A stretch of DNA of 64,000 nucleotides from Deltaproteobacteria bacterium UBA2409 (GCA_002343185.1 DDRT01000001.1:113460-177459); one strand, 5' to 3'; positions 46,544 through 55,820 are shown, counted from the first letter of the stretch. Numbers and translations are program-made. The notes: generated by a model from the sequence alone, not told the origin.

Positions 46544-46570
46544 GGGGTCACCCCTGGGAGGCCCGACCCC
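46544..46570. repeat. 27-bp GGGGTC...GACCCC repeat behind secA
   Basis: A compact copy of the dispersed repeat family, starting six bases after the secA stop and ending 42 bp before hemW. It differs from the core at the window's left end by one base within its shared 23 bp. Whether it ends transcription is unclear because no T-run follows. Confidence 0.7.
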
Positions 46571-46612
46571 TCAATTCCCTCAATCGCTAATTCGAAATAT
46601 AGTCATTTTTAG

Positions 46613-47734
46613 ATGTTCTCTATTTATGTTCACATCCCTTTTTGCTCAGTAAAGTGCCCCTACTGTGATTTTAATACCTATGCTGTAACAAAAGTTCCTG
46701 AGAAAAAGCTTATTGAATCACTCATTAAAGAGCTTGTTTTAGTTCGTTCTCAGTGGGAAGGCGAGGTATCAAGTATTTACTTTGGTGGGGGAACCCCATC
46801 TCTTCTTTCACCTTTAGCAATTGGCAGGGTTTTGGATGCGATCGGAAATCTGTTCCAAGTTAAAAATGGAGTGGAGATAACTCTTGAGGCAAACCCAGGA
46901 AATATCTCTGAAGAAAAGGCTGATGGTCTAAAGTTAGTTGGGATTAATAGACTTAGCCTTGGGGCTCAGAGTTTTAGTGAGCCAGTTTTAAAGATCTTAG
47001 GCAGACGGCATAGTCCTGAGCAGATTCATGAGGCGATCTATAATGCAAGGCAGGCTGGAATTAGAAATATAAGTCTGGATTTAATTTTCGGAGTTAAGTC
47101 TGAAGAAGAGCTTTTTATTGAAGAATCCGTAAATCACATCTCTCTTTATTCTTTAACGATTGAAGAAGGCACTCCATTTTTTAGAGATGTTCATGAAGGA
47201 AAATTAATATTACCAAAAGAAGATGAGATCGAAGAAACAATGAGAAGTCTTCATGCACTTTTAATAACAAAGGGTTTTAGTAGATACGAGGTTTCAAACT
47301 ATGCAAAAAAAGGTTTTGAATCTAATCACAATAAAAATTATTGGTTTGGAGGAAGCTATCTTGGAATTGGGCCTGGGGCACATTCATGTAAGTATGATTG
47401 GAATAGTCTTCAAGGGATACGCTACTCAAATAAGGCCAAACCTGAAGAGTACAGAGAGTTATTAGCTAAAGAAGAAAAACCTGTTGCCTGGCAGGAGACC
47501 CTTGATAAGAAAAAACTAAAATCTGAATTTTTTATGCTCAGACTTAGAACAACAAAAGGGATTGATGTTTTGGAATATAAAGAGCTTTTCGGCTCAGACT
47601 TAGAAACAGACTATAAGGCAAACCTGGCCGTATTCCTTGAAACAGGACTAATAAGCTTTAATGGCAAAAACCTTACCCTTTCAGATTCAGGTTTTATGCT
47701 AGCAGATTCAGTAATTGAGGAGTTTTTACCATAA
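46613..47734 (+). CDS. hemW: HemW-like radical SAM protein
   Basis: 373 residues with the radical SAM [4Fe-4S] motif IPFCSVKCPYCDF (C-x3-C-x2-C) near the N-terminus, then SSIYFGGGTPSLL, EANPGNI and NRLSLGAQSF as in the HemN/HemW family. True HemN needs an extra N-terminal motif (an additional cysteine region) that is absent here. HemW is a haem chaperone that inserts haem into respiratory enzymes rather than a coproporphyrinogen oxidase. The C-terminal HemN_C-like region with SEFFMLRLRTTKGID is present. Confidence 0.88.
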   Translation: MFSIYVHIPFCSVKCPYCDFNTYAVTKVPEKKLIESLIKELVLVRSQWEGEVSSIYFGGGTPSLLSPLAIGRVLDAIGNLFQVKNGVEITLEANPGNISEEKADGLKLVGINRLSLGAQSFSEPVLKILGRRHSPEQIHEAIYNARQAGIRNISLDLIFGVKSEEELFIEESVNHISLYSLTIEEGTPFFRDVHEGKLILPKEDEIEETMRSLHALLITKGFSRYEVSNYAKKGFESNHNKNYWFGGSYLGIGPGAHSCKYDWNSLQGIRYSNKAKPEEYRELLAKEEKPVAWQETLDKKKLKSEFFMLRLRTTKGIDVLEYKELFGSDLETDYKANLAVFLETGLISFNGKNLTLSDSGFMLADSVIEEFLP

Positions 47735-47810
47735 ATTATGTAAAAATTAGTATAAATTTCGATGATTTTATGTTAATTTATAAGAATATAAGTGTAAATT
47801 GAGGAGATTT

Positions 47811-49235
47811 ATGAGTTTAAAGAATTTTTTAGAGCTGTCTTACGAAGAACTAGAAATCAGAAATTTAGAGGCAAAAGAGAAGCAATTAAAGGGAGAGGAT
47901 TGCGAAGGGCTCTATCTTGAAGCATTAGCGAAAGAGAAATCTTTAAAAGCTGTAACTGTTTTATTTACAGACCTTGAAGGCAAGCTTCATATGCTAGACT
48001 ACGATAAGAAGTTCCTTCTTAAATCATATGACAATTTAACTTTTGATGGCTCATCTGTTAGGGGGTTTTCTCAGGTTAGTGAGTCCGACCTAAGACTATC
48101 AATTGATTGGAGCTCTCTTAGATGGATGCCAAGTGATGTATTTGGAGGAGGAAAAGTTTTTGTTTTTGGGCTTATAAAAGATAGAGACGGCTCGATTTAT
48201 CCTTCAGACTTTAGAGGACTCTTAAAAGGATATCTAGAATCTCTAAGAAAAGAAAAAAGCTACTCAGTAAATATTGCAGTTGAGTGTGAAGGATTTCTGT
48301 TTAATGGGAAGAATGCGGAGCAAAATTTTAGTTCAAGAGATGGATTTAATCTTGTCTCCTCTGGTGGATATTACTCATCTCTCCCAAATGATCCTCTAAG
48401 GATCTTCATAGATCGTTTTGCTGAGGCTCAAAGAGCACTTGGTTTTGAAAATGAAAAAGATCACCCCGAGGTTGCTCCATCTCAGTTTGAGTTAAACTAT
48501 TCTTATACGGATGCCTTAATAGCAGCAGATCAGGTGATGCTATATAAGCTTCTTGCAAGACAGGTTGCTGCAAATTTGGATATGACAGCATCGTTTCTTC
48601 CAAAACCAATAGCTGGAATTAACGGATCGGGAATGCATACAAATATGTCTATCTCAAAGGGTGGCAAAAATATTTTCTATGATGCTGCTGGTGAAGATAA
48701 CCTTTCTGCTATGGCTTGGGATTTTGTTGATAGACTATTAAATAGCGCCAACGATATATGCTTAACGCTTAATCCAAGTGTTAATGCCTATAGACGGCTT
48801 GATCCGGCTTATGAGGCACCTAATCAGATTAAATCATCAGCCGTTGATAGAACTTCAATGATCAGAATCCCTCTAGGTAATGAGAAATCGGCCAGAGTAG
48901 AAGTTAGAACAGTTGCTCCTGATATTAATCCATATTTGGGATTTTATACCTTAATAAGAACTGGACTAGAGGGCCCTATGACAGAAGTTATAACTTCAGA
49001 AGCTAGAAGAACTAGAACCAGATTTTTGCCAGGAAATATTCATGATGCAATCAGACTGATGAAGCAAAGTGCCTTTTTAACTGAAATTCTTGGCGAGCAA
49101 ACAGCAGAGAAATATTTAAATCGAAAAATCGCCTCTGCTGATAGATGTCCTAAAGAATTAGGAGATATGGTTAAAACGGAAGAGATTCTGTTTCATCATG
49201 AGGTGACGAATCAATATATTTGGAGTAGATTTTAA
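47811..49235 (+). CDS. glnA: Glutamine synthetase, type I
   Basis: Makes glutamine from glutamate, ammonia and ATP. The 474 residues carry FDGSSVRGFSQVSESDLRL near residue 75 (catalytic aspartate and serine), EVAPSQFELNY and the glutamate/ATP segment INGSGMHTNMS. The normally conserved NRSA loop is replaced by VDRTSMIRIP. The adenylylation motif NLYDLP of the Escherichia coli type is absent, so covalent control is unlikely. A TTG 12 bases upstream is in frame, but GAGGAG is placed for the ATG at 47811. The last ten codons are duplicated about 610 bp downstream. Confidence 0.92.
   Translation: MSLKNFLELSYEELEIRNLEAKEKQLKGEDCEGLYLEALAKEKSLKAVTVLFTDLEGKLHMLDYDKKFLLKSYDNLTFDGSSVRGFSQVSESDLRLSIDWSSLRWMPSDVFGGGKVFVFGLIKDRDGSIYPSDFRGLLKGYLESLRKEKSYSVNIAVECEGFLFNGKNAEQNFSSRDGFNLVSSGGYYSSLPNDPLRIFIDRFAEAQRALGFENEKDHPEVAPSQFELNYSYTDALIAADQVMLYKLLARQVAANLDMTASFLPKPIAGINGSGMHTNMSISKGGKNIFYDAAGEDNLSAMAWDFVDRLLNSANDICLTLNPSVNAYRRLDPAYEAPNQIKSSAVDRTSMIRIPLGNEKSARVEVRTVAPDINPYLGFYTLIRTGLEGPMTEVITSEARRTRTRFLPGNIHDAIRLMKQSAFLTEILGEQTAEKYLNRKIASADRCPKELGDMVKTEEILFHHEVTNQYIWSRF
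49203..49235 (+). repeat. 33-bp direct repeat, copy 1 (glnA 3' end)
   Basis: Identical to 49814-49846. It encodes the last ten codons of glnA and its stop. The two copies bracket the insertion behind glnA, like a target duplication or recombination (att-like) site. Confidence 0.85.
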
Positions 49236-49301
49236 TCTCAGTATCTGAAATCAGTTATCTGTTTCCGATTTCCGAATCTGTTTCTGTTATCCGTTTTCTG
49301 A

Positions 49302-49330
49302 AAAAAGTTGGGGCATTACGCCCACTTTTT
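49302..49330. terminator. Hairpin terminator behind glnA and at the end of the leftward IVP remnant
   Basis: Arms AAAAAGT/ACTTTTT and GGGC/GCCC with a two-base bulge and loop ATTAC. A-tracts and T-tracts on both sides make it usable in both directions: for glnA transcripts rightward and for the leftward IVP gene, whose stop lies inside it. Confidence 0.55.
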
Positions 49331-49603
49331 GATTAAAACATATAAAGAAGCAGCAAGCTTATCAAGTAAGCTCCATAGTGAAGAGTCTTTTAGATCAGCT
49401 ATAATCAGTATAGCCTGACATTCTCTGACTGAGCCAAAAGCTATACTAAAGAATCTCTTCTGATCTGCCTTAGAGGTTCTTCCCCTTCCTTCTGCTAAAT
49501 TAAGTGGCACTGACGAAGCAGCCCTCTTTAGCTTTCTACAGAAGTGCATCAACAGTGCCACTTCCGGCTCATCTAAGAGACCAGCTAAAGAGGGCTGCTT
49601 CAA
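49316..49603 (-). pseudogene. Truncated four-helix-bundle protein (S23/IVP family), leftward copy
   Basis: Residues from about 25 (RKLKRAASSVPLNLAEGRGR, then FFSIAFGSVRECQAIL) match the four-helix-bundle family first found in 23S rRNA intervening sequences. The first 23 residues are the antisense of the opposing copy's N-terminal coding region, so the original first helix is lost. It converges on its own terminator hairpin. It was probably once a full-length gene of about 115 residues and is now broken by the inverted duplication; production of a stable protein is doubtful. Confidence 0.65.
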
Positions 49604-49797
49604 GCGTAGTGCTTAATTTAGCAGAAGGAGCTGGAAGAGGTACTAATGCAGACCAAAGAAGATTCTTTCAGATAGCTATGGGCAGTCTTAGAGAATCGAG
49701 AGCTATACTTGATATAGCTAATATAACTCTTCACGATGAACTTGCTGATAAGTTAGGCGCTCATCTTTACAGATTAATTCAATCAAAAGGGGGGTGA
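49504..49797 (+). pseudogene. Truncated four-helix-bundle protein (S23/IVP family), rightward copy
   Basis: GTG-started ORF of 97 residues. It retains the end of helix 1 (LAFYRSASTVPLPAHLRDQL), LKRAASSVVLNLAEGAGR and FFQIAMGSLRESRAIL, more complete than the opposing copy. The first nine codons are antisense of the other copy. It overlaps the leftward copy by 100 bp, head to head. It may still encode a folded bundle; roughly 15-20 N-terminal residues of a normal family member are missing. Confidence 0.6.
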
Positions 49798-49813
49798 TAA
49801 ACCCCAGAATTTC

Positions 49814-49846
49814 GTGACGAATCAATATATTTGGAGTAGATTTTAA
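49814..49846 (+). repeat. 33-bp direct repeat, copy 2
   Basis: Second copy of the glnA 3' end, identical over 33 bp to 49203-49235, then diverging. It lies 18 bp before the transporter start and is non-coding here. Confidence 0.85.
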
Positions 49847-49864
49847 GCTCTGATCTTAAATTTA

Positions 49865-50665
49865 TTGTATCAACTTGCCCCTATCTATCTTTTAATAATA
49901 GTAGGGGCTTTATTTAAAAAATATCTCCCCTTAGAACCCCTTTCTAGAGTTTTTCTTTATATCCTCTCTCCATTTGTAATTTTTGGATCAATAGCACAAT
50001 TAGAGTTTAAAAGTTTAATTCCCGCATTGTTTCTATTCATAAGTTATGTAATCGCTTTTTTAGTTGGAAGAGCAGTATTCAAGAAGAAAGATCTTCTTAT
50101 GGCTTCAATCCTTCCAGGAGGAGGATTTTTTGGGATCCCGATCTGTTTTGCGCTCTTTGGAGAAGAGGGCTTAGGCCTTTGGATGCTTTTTTTAGTTATA
50201 ACTACACTTTTTGAATCGACAGTGAATTATCAATATCTTACAGAGAGATCTTTTCTAAAGTTTCCTATTTTTTGGGCTGTAATTTTGGGAATCATAGCTA
50301 CTCCCAAACTACCTGATCTTTTTTTAGAACTTCATCGTGAATTTAGAGGTGCTTACTTGGTTTTAGGGTGCCTCTTAATTGGATCTGGAGCTAGAGGTGT
50401 AGCACAAATATCTGAAGCTACCTTAGGAGTAATAACCAAACTGTCTTTTGTTCCGTTAGTGGTAGTTCTTTTAACAATTATTGACCAAAATACTTTATTT
50501 ATTTTAAGTGAAATTGAGAAAAAGCAGCTACTTATATTCTCATTCCTTCCTACAACCCCCACTTTAGTTTCCTATATGGCATATTCAAAAAAGGACACAA
50601 CTCTTACCTCCTGGATTGTAATTTTAACCTCAATTTTATCTATTATTCTTATCCCACTAATTTAG
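49865..50665 (+). CDS. AEC (auxin efflux carrier) family transporter
   Basis: 266 residues with eight or so hydrophobic helices, fewer than the ten common in the family. The pattern LSPFVIFGSIA in the second helix and LPGGGFFGIPICFALFG matches the conserved crossing region of the AEC/PIN family, which exports organic anions such as malate or other small acids. The C-terminus (FLPTTPTLVSYMA) corresponds to the second conserved region. The start is TTG. It directly follows the insertion behind glnA. Confidence 0.8.
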   Translation: MYQLAPIYLLIIVGALFKKYLPLEPLSRVFLYILSPFVIFGSIAQLEFKSLIPALFLFISYVIAFLVGRAVFKKKDLLMASILPGGGFFGIPICFALFGEEGLGLWMLFLVITTLFESTVNYQYLTERSFLKFPIFWAVILGIIATPKLPDLFLELHREFRGAYLVLGCLLIGSGARGVAQISEATLGVITKLSFVPLVVVLLTIIDQNTLFILSEIEKKQLLIFSFLPTTPTLVSYMAYSKKDTTLTSWIVILTSILSIILIPLI

Positions 50666-50701
50666 GGCACATCGTTGAAAATGTGATAATATCTCTGTCT
50701 G

Positions 50702-51436
50702 ATGACAGTAGATTTAAAAAGCGTAGCTCTCGGAGGCATAGGAGTAGCAGCCCTTACGGCTGTTGGAATTAGTGTTAGAAACGCCTCAATGGCTCCTTTT
50801 CAAACCTCCCCTTCTTCCTTAGAGATGACTTTGCAAGATAGAGCTAAAGATCATGTTAGTACCTCTCATCATAGATTTAGAGTTCAAGAGGCAGTAGATG
50901 AAAAAGTTAATAATCTAAGAATGGAAGAAGAGAGTCTTCTTAGAACAACAACTTTTGAGAACGTTCAAGGTGTTAAACTTGTTGGGGAGATCTTCACATC
51001 TGGAACTAGTTTTGGACAACCTTCGGATCACGAAAAGCATGGGATTATTGAAGCTTTAAGACGAGTTGGTGCTAGTTATGATAGCCACTGGGGAGATACT
51101 GACTGGAAAGTTTCATCTGGAAAAGTTGGAGACATCTTTGATATTAAACATGAGAATGTAATTTATACTGTAACTGTAGATTCTCGTGACAGTGAAGGTT
51201 TGGCCAAGTTAGCAAAACTAAAACCAAATGAGATAAAAGATATTAACATTACCCTTGATCGATACAGAATCGGCAGCGTAAGTAATCCTTATTATGCCTC
51301 TGATATTAAACCTGAATACACAGGAAATATCGATTACCGTTTCGGAGACGGAAGAATGTCCCCTAATGATGTTTTAAATGCTGACGCAGTAACTGTAAAT
51401 TACAAAAAATTAGAATTTGTTCCTAAAAAAGACTAA
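50702..51436 (+). CDS. Hypothetical protein with N-terminal membrane anchor
   Basis: 244 residues. A single hydrophobic segment at residues 5-24 (LKSVALGGIGVAALTAVGIS) looks like a signal anchor. The rest is soluble, mixed alpha/beta, with no cysteine pair and no recognised family. The segments EKHGIIEALRRVGASYDSHW and TVTVDSRDSEGLAKL might belong to a small binding domain, but this is a guess. Its end overlaps the end of convergent topA by four bases. Confidence 0.65.
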   Translation: MTVDLKSVALGGIGVAALTAVGISVRNASMAPFQTSPSSLEMTLQDRAKDHVSTSHHRFRVQEAVDEKVNNLRMEEESLLRTTTFENVQGVKLVGEIFTSGTSFGQPSDHEKHGIIEALRRVGASYDSHWGDTDWKVSSGKVGDIFDIKHENVIYTVTVDSRDSEGLAKLAKLKPNEIKDINITLDRYRIGSVSNPYYASDIKPEYTGNIDYRFGDGRMSPNDVLNADAVTVNYKKLEFVPKKD

Positions 51437-53994
51437 GCCTTCTTTCGACTTCTTTTTTTAACAGGTGCTTTTTCAGCTCTTGCAGCTAATAGTGTAACAG
51501 CTTGTTCAATAGTAAGACTTTCAGGTTCCTGACCTTTTGGAAGTGAAGCATTTAAAGTTCCATCAGTAACATAAGGGCCATACCTGCCACTTTTTATGAC
51601 AAGTTTTAGCTTTGAATCAGGGTGTTCACCAAGCTCTTTTAGGCTAGCAGGAGTAGTTCCTCGCCCTCTTCGCTTTTCCATTGCTAGAACCTTCATGGCA
51701 CCATCAAAATCAAGCGTTAAGGGGTTAGTGTCAGCGGGGATTGATCTAGTTTCCTTTCCTGATTTTACATAAGGACCAAAACGTCCATTAGCTACGATAA
51801 TATCTTCATTAGTTTCAGGGTGTTTACCTACAGTTTTTGGTAAAGAAAGAAGTGCTACGGCGTCCTCTAATGTTACATTTTCTGGAGTAATTGGACTTAA
51901 AAAAGAAGCATTTCTTTTCTCTTCATCATCATCAGCTCCAAGTTGAAGATAAAGTCCAAACCTACCCTTTTTAACGAAAATTGGTTTTTTAAGCTCAGGA
52001 TGCTCTCCTAAAGCAGTTGGCCCTTTGGCTGATTCTGCTAATGCGCTAATGGCGCTCTCTAAATTTAGTTCATCTGGTGCTACCTCATCTGGCAAGCTAG
52101 ATCTATGAGATCCATCAGATAAAAATGCCCCATATTTTCCTATTCTAACTTCAACTAAAGTTCCGTCCTCTTTTGTTCCTATGGGGATTCCGCAAACAAC
52201 TCTTGGATCTATCTCCTCTTCGCCCTTGGTAACAAGTGCTTTTAGCCCTGGATGCCCATTTCCACTATAAAATTTTGTTAAGTAGCTTAGGTAATCTTTT
52301 TCTCCTCTTGAGATTGAATCAAGGTCATCTTCCATTAGAGCTGTAAACTCATAATCTAAAAGATTTGTAAAATGATCTTTAAGTAGCCTTACTACCCCCA
52401 TTGCTAAGAATGTCGGAACAAGGGCTGTTCCTTTTTTAAATGCATAATCACGAGATAGAACTACATCAACAATTGTTGCCCATGTGCTTGGTCTTCCAAT
52501 CCCTAGCTTTTCAAGCTCCTTTATAAGACTTCCTTCAGTAAATCGTGCAGGACTTTGAGTTGTGTGAGAAACAGGAACCAGGGAATCGACCAGTACACCT
52601 TCTCCTTCTTTAAGAGGAGGCAGAATCTTTTCCATATCTCCTAGCTCTGCTTCTGGATCATCGCTTCCTTCAACATAAGCTCTTAAAAATCCAGGGAAAG
52701 AGATAGTTTTTCCAGAGGCTCTAAAGTTTCCATTTCCTAAAGAGATTGAAACTGTGACCCTCGTTCCTTCAGCATCTTTCATCTGGCAAGCAAGAGTTCT
52801 TTTCCAAATAAGCTCGTAGAGTCTAAAGGCTTCAAAGCCTAGCTTTTCTTTCACCTCAGCAGGATGAGCAAAACTTGCTCCGGCAGGTCTTATTGCTTCG
52901 TGAGCTTCCTGAGCATTTCTGACTTTTGTTTTGTATTCACGAGGAGCAGGAGGAAGAAACTCACTACCAAACTCAGCTCCAATTAGATTTCTCGCTCCAT
53001 CGATCGCTTCATTTGAAAGAGTCGTTGAATCTGTACGCATGTAGGTAATAAAACCGTTTTCATAAAGGTTTTGAGCGACCTGCATCGTCCTTCTTGCAGA
53101 AAAACTAAGTTTTCTGCTTCCTTCTTGTTGAAGAGTAGAGGTCACAAATGGAGGAGGGGGTTTTTGGGTAAATGGCCTACTTTCAACTGATTTAACTGAT
53201 GCAGTTTTGTCTTTAAGTGAGGCTAAAAGTTTACTTGCATCTTCCTCATTTAAGTGAACTGCGTCACCTGTAAGTTTTCCAGTTTTTGGATCAAAGTCTT
53301 TTCCTGTTGCTACTCTTTTTTCATTAACGTGAGTTAATACAGCATCAAAAAGATCGGAACCTTTTTTGAACTTGGCTGATAGATCCCAAAAATTTGATTC
53401 TCTAAAAGATATTCTCTCAAGTTCTCTTTCAACTAAAAGCCTTAACGCTACACTTTGAACTCTTCCAGCACTAAGTCTTGGGGCAAGCTTTTTCCATAAA
53501 AGTGGGCTTACTGAGTATCCATAAAGTCTATCAATTGTTCTTCTTGTTTCCTGGGCTCTAACAAGATTTTCGTCTATATCTCTTGCAGAAGCTAAAGACT
53601 CATCGATAGCTTTTTTTGTGATCTCATGAAAAACAAGTCTTTTAACAGGAATTTTTGGTTTTAATACTTCAAGAAGATGCCAACTTATTGATTCTCCTTC
53701 TCTATCTTCGTCAGTTGCAAGTAGAACCTCTGAAGCATCTTTTAGAGCATCTTTAAGTTCTTTTACTCTCTTTTTTTTCTCTTCAGGGATTATATAAAGC
53801 GGCTCAAAATTTTTCTCTACGTTGATACCAAGCCTCGACCATTTCTCTTTTTTTATAGCAGGTGGAATTTCTTTTGCACTGTTAGGGAGATCTCTAACAT
53901 GCCCATAAGAGGCTAGAACGGTATAAGATTTACCTAAAAAACTCCCTATTGTTTTTGCTTTAGTAGGGGACTCAACGATTACAAGTGGCTTCAT
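51433..53994 (-). CDS. topA: DNA topoisomerase I
   Basis: Type IA enzyme that relaxes negative supercoils. The 853 residues begin with the Toprim domain (VIVESPTKAKTI, LLATDEDREGESISWH) and contain the active-site tyrosine in GFITYMRTDST. The C-terminus has three topoisomerase C-terminal repeats (GEHPELKKPIFVKKGRFGLY, GKHPETNEDIIVANGRFGPY, GEHPDSKLKLVIKSGRYGPY) and a basic tail, but no CxxC zinc fingers of the E. coli kind. The start overlaps the mnmG stop by four bases, so both are co-translated. Confidence 0.96.
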   Translation of the reverse strand: MKPLVIVESPTKAKTIGSFLGKSYTVLASYGHVRDLPNSAKEIPPAIKKEKWSRLGINVEKNFEPLYIIPEEKKKRVKELKDALKDASEVLLATDEDREGESISWHLLEVLKPKIPVKRLVFHEITKKAIDESLASARDIDENLVRAQETRRTIDRLYGYSVSPLLWKKLAPRLSAGRVQSVALRLLVERELERISFRESNFWDLSAKFKKGSDLFDAVLTHVNEKRVATGKDFDPKTGKLTGDAVHLNEEDASKLLASLKDKTASVKSVESRPFTQKPPPPFVTSTLQQEGSRKLSFSARRTMQVAQNLYENGFITYMRTDSTTLSNEAIDGARNLIGAEFGSEFLPPAPREYKTKVRNAQEAHEAIRPAGASFAHPAEVKEKLGFEAFRLYELIWKRTLACQMKDAEGTRVTVSISLGNGNFRASGKTISFPGFLRAYVEGSDDPEAELGDMEKILPPLKEGEGVLVDSLVPVSHTTQSPARFTEGSLIKELEKLGIGRPSTWATIVDVVLSRDYAFKKGTALVPTFLAMGVVRLLKDHFTNLLDYEFTALMEDDLDSISRGEKDYLSYLTKFYSGNGHPGLKALVTKGEEEIDPRVVCGIPIGTKEDGTLVEVRIGKYGAFLSDGSHRSSLPDEVAPDELNLESAISALAESAKGPTALGEHPELKKPIFVKKGRFGLYLQLGADDDEEKRNASFLSPITPENVTLEDAVALLSLPKTVGKHPETNEDIIVANGRFGPYVKSGKETRSIPADTNPLTLDFDGAMKVLAMEKRRGRGTTPASLKELGEHPDSKLKLVIKSGRYGPYVTDGTLNASLPKGQEPESLTIEQAVTLLAARAEKAPVKKRSRKKA

Positions 53995-55820
53995 GCTGCG
54001 CCTTTTAAATGAACTGCCAGAACTGACAGTGATGAAGGAGTTAAGCCAGGAATTCTTGATGCCTGACCAAGTGAAGTTGGTTTATGCTTTTTTAGTTTCT
54101 CGCGAGCTTCAGTTTTTAGACTTCTAACCAAGTCATATTCAAAGTTTGCTGGGATTGATAGAGACTCTAAATTTTTAAGCTTTTCAATCTCATCAAGTTG
54201 TCTTTGCAAGTATCCAGCAAATTTAAAATTTGTTTCTACATGAAACACTACATCAGATGAAAATGAGCTTTCAGGGTAAAGATCTAGGATATTTGAAAGA
54301 TTAAGCTCAGGCCTTGTAACTAAGTTAGAGATAAAAGCTCCATCAAGTAGAGGAGCACTATTAAGCGAACTTAGCCAGTCGTTATGATTAGGGGTAAGTT
54401 TTTTGGAGGAACAAAAATTAGTTAGCTTTGAAACTTCTTCTTCAAATCTTAAAAATTTCACTTTTTGAGACTCTTCTAATAGCCCTAACTCAATTGCTTT
54501 TGGTGAAAGTCTTAAAGCCGCATTGTCTTCTCTAAGAATAAGTCTGTACTCAGCTCTTGAGGTAAACATCCTATAAGGCTCATCTACTCCTTGAGTAATA
54601 AGATCATCGATCATCACTCCTATATACCCATCACCTCTTCCTATTATAAGAGGAGCTTTTTTAAGGAATGATAAAGCAGCATTAGCGCCTGCTATTAACC
54701 CTTGCCCAGCAGCTTCTTCGTAACCAGAAGTTCCGTTTATCTGGCCGGCAAGATAGAGCCCTTTAATCGATTTTGTTTCAAGAGTTGAAAGCAAAGATTT
54801 AGGATCTACAAAATCATATTCTACGGCATAGCCAGGCACTAGAATTTTTGCATTTTCAAGACCAGGAATTGTTCTTAAAAACTGTTCTTGAACTTCGCTA
54901 GGCAGACTTGTTGAAATTCCATTTGGATAGATAAACTCGGAGCCTCTTCCTTCAGGCTCAAGGAAGATCTGATGTGAGGACTTATCACTGAACCTAAAAA
55001 CCTTATCCTCAATTGATGGGCAGTATCTTGGGCCACCAGACTTTATCTGCCCATTAAACATCGGGCTTTTATCTTTATTCTCTCTTATAATGTCATGAGT
55101 CTTTTCAACAGTAGCCGTCAGATAACAAGGCTCTTGAGGTTGCAAAATTGAGTCAGTTAGAATCGAAAATGGTTTAGGTGGGGTGTCACCTGGTTGTTCT
55201 TTTGTTTTTGAAAAATCAATCGAATCTCTTAAGATCCTTGGAGGAGTTCCAGTTTTTAGTCTTCCAACCTGAAAACCAAACTCTTTTAAAGAATCGCTTA
55301 AAGTTTTTGAACTAGCATCTCCCTTTCTACCACCTTCAGTCATCGAGCTCCCAGTATGCATAAGTCCACGCATAAAGGTGCCAGTTGTAACTACAAGTGA
55401 AAAACAATTAATAAGCTCACCAGTTTTTAATTCGACCGATGTGACCCGGCTATTTTTTACATTGATCTTTGAAACCTCGCCTTCAATCACTTTGATTTTG
55501 GATGTAACAGCTTTTTCCATCCAAAGCTGATACTGAAATCTATCAGCTTGAGCCCTTGAAGCTCTTACTGCAGGACCGCGGCTTGAGTTTAAAGTTCTAA
55601 ACTGTATTCCAGTTTGGTCGATTGCTTTAGGCATTAGACCACCAAGAGCATCAACCTCTTTAACGATGTGCCCTTTTCCAAGCCCCCCTATTGCAGGGTT
55701 ACAGCTCATCTGACCTATTCCGTTCTTTCTTAGAGTTATTAGTGTTACGGGCACACCAAGCCTTTCTGCGGCCATAGCTGCTTCAATACCTGCATGTCCT
55801 CCACCAATAACAACGATCAT
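53991..55820 (-). CDS. mnmG: tRNA uridine-5-carboxymethylaminomethyl modification enzyme MnmG
   Basis: FAD-dependent enzyme that, with MnmE, modifies uridine-34 of several tRNAs. The 609 residues show the FAD-binding VIGGGHAGIEAAMAA, GQMSCNPAIGGLGKGHI, LKTGTPPR and LAGQINGTSGYEEAAGQG segments, with a complete helical C-terminal domain ending in LTPSSLSVLAVHLK. MnmG genes commonly lie near the replication origin, though this one is about 30 kb away from the putative oriC. It leads a two-gene operon with topA. Confidence 0.96.
   Translation of the reverse strand: MIVVIGGGHAGIEAAMAAERLGVPVTLITLRKNGIGQMSCNPAIGGLGKGHIVKEVDALGGLMPKAIDQTGIQFRTLNSSRGPAVRASRAQADRFQYQLWMEKAVTSKIKVIEGEVSKINVKNSRVTSVELKTGELINCFSLVVTTGTFMRGLMHTGSSMTEGGRKGDASSKTLSDSLKEFGFQVGRLKTGTPPRILRDSIDFSKTKEQPGDTPPKPFSILTDSILQPQEPCYLTATVEKTHDIIRENKDKSPMFNGQIKSGGPRYCPSIEDKVFRFSDKSSHQIFLEPEGRGSEFIYPNGISTSLPSEVQEQFLRTIPGLENAKILVPGYAVEYDFVDPKSLLSTLETKSIKGLYLAGQINGTSGYEEAAGQGLIAGANAALSFLKKAPLIIGRGDGYIGVMIDDLITQGVDEPYRMFTSRAEYRLILREDNAALRLSPKAIELGLLEESQKVKFLRFEEEVSKLTNFCSSKKLTPNHNDWLSSLNSAPLLDGAFISNLVTRPELNLSNILDLYPESSFSSDVVFHVETNFKFAGYLQRQLDEIEKLKNLESLSIPANFEYDLVRSLKTEAREKLKKHKPTSLGQASRIPGLTPSSLSVLAVHLKGAA

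Larger units (their letters stand above)
49236..49846. mobile_element. 0.6-kb insertion behind glnA, bounded by a duplicated glnA end
   Basis: This segment ends with the second 33-bp copy of the glnA 3' end (49814-49846). Its centre is a large imperfect inverted repeat: about 200-bp arms carrying two diverged copies of a four-helix-bundle (S23/IVP) gene, head to head, with a perfect inner 18-bp pair (49515-49532 and 49584-49601). Hairpins lie at both outer ends. No transposase or recombinase is present. It may be a relic of an IVS-like or integrative sequence; the mechanism is inferred. Confidence 0.65.
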
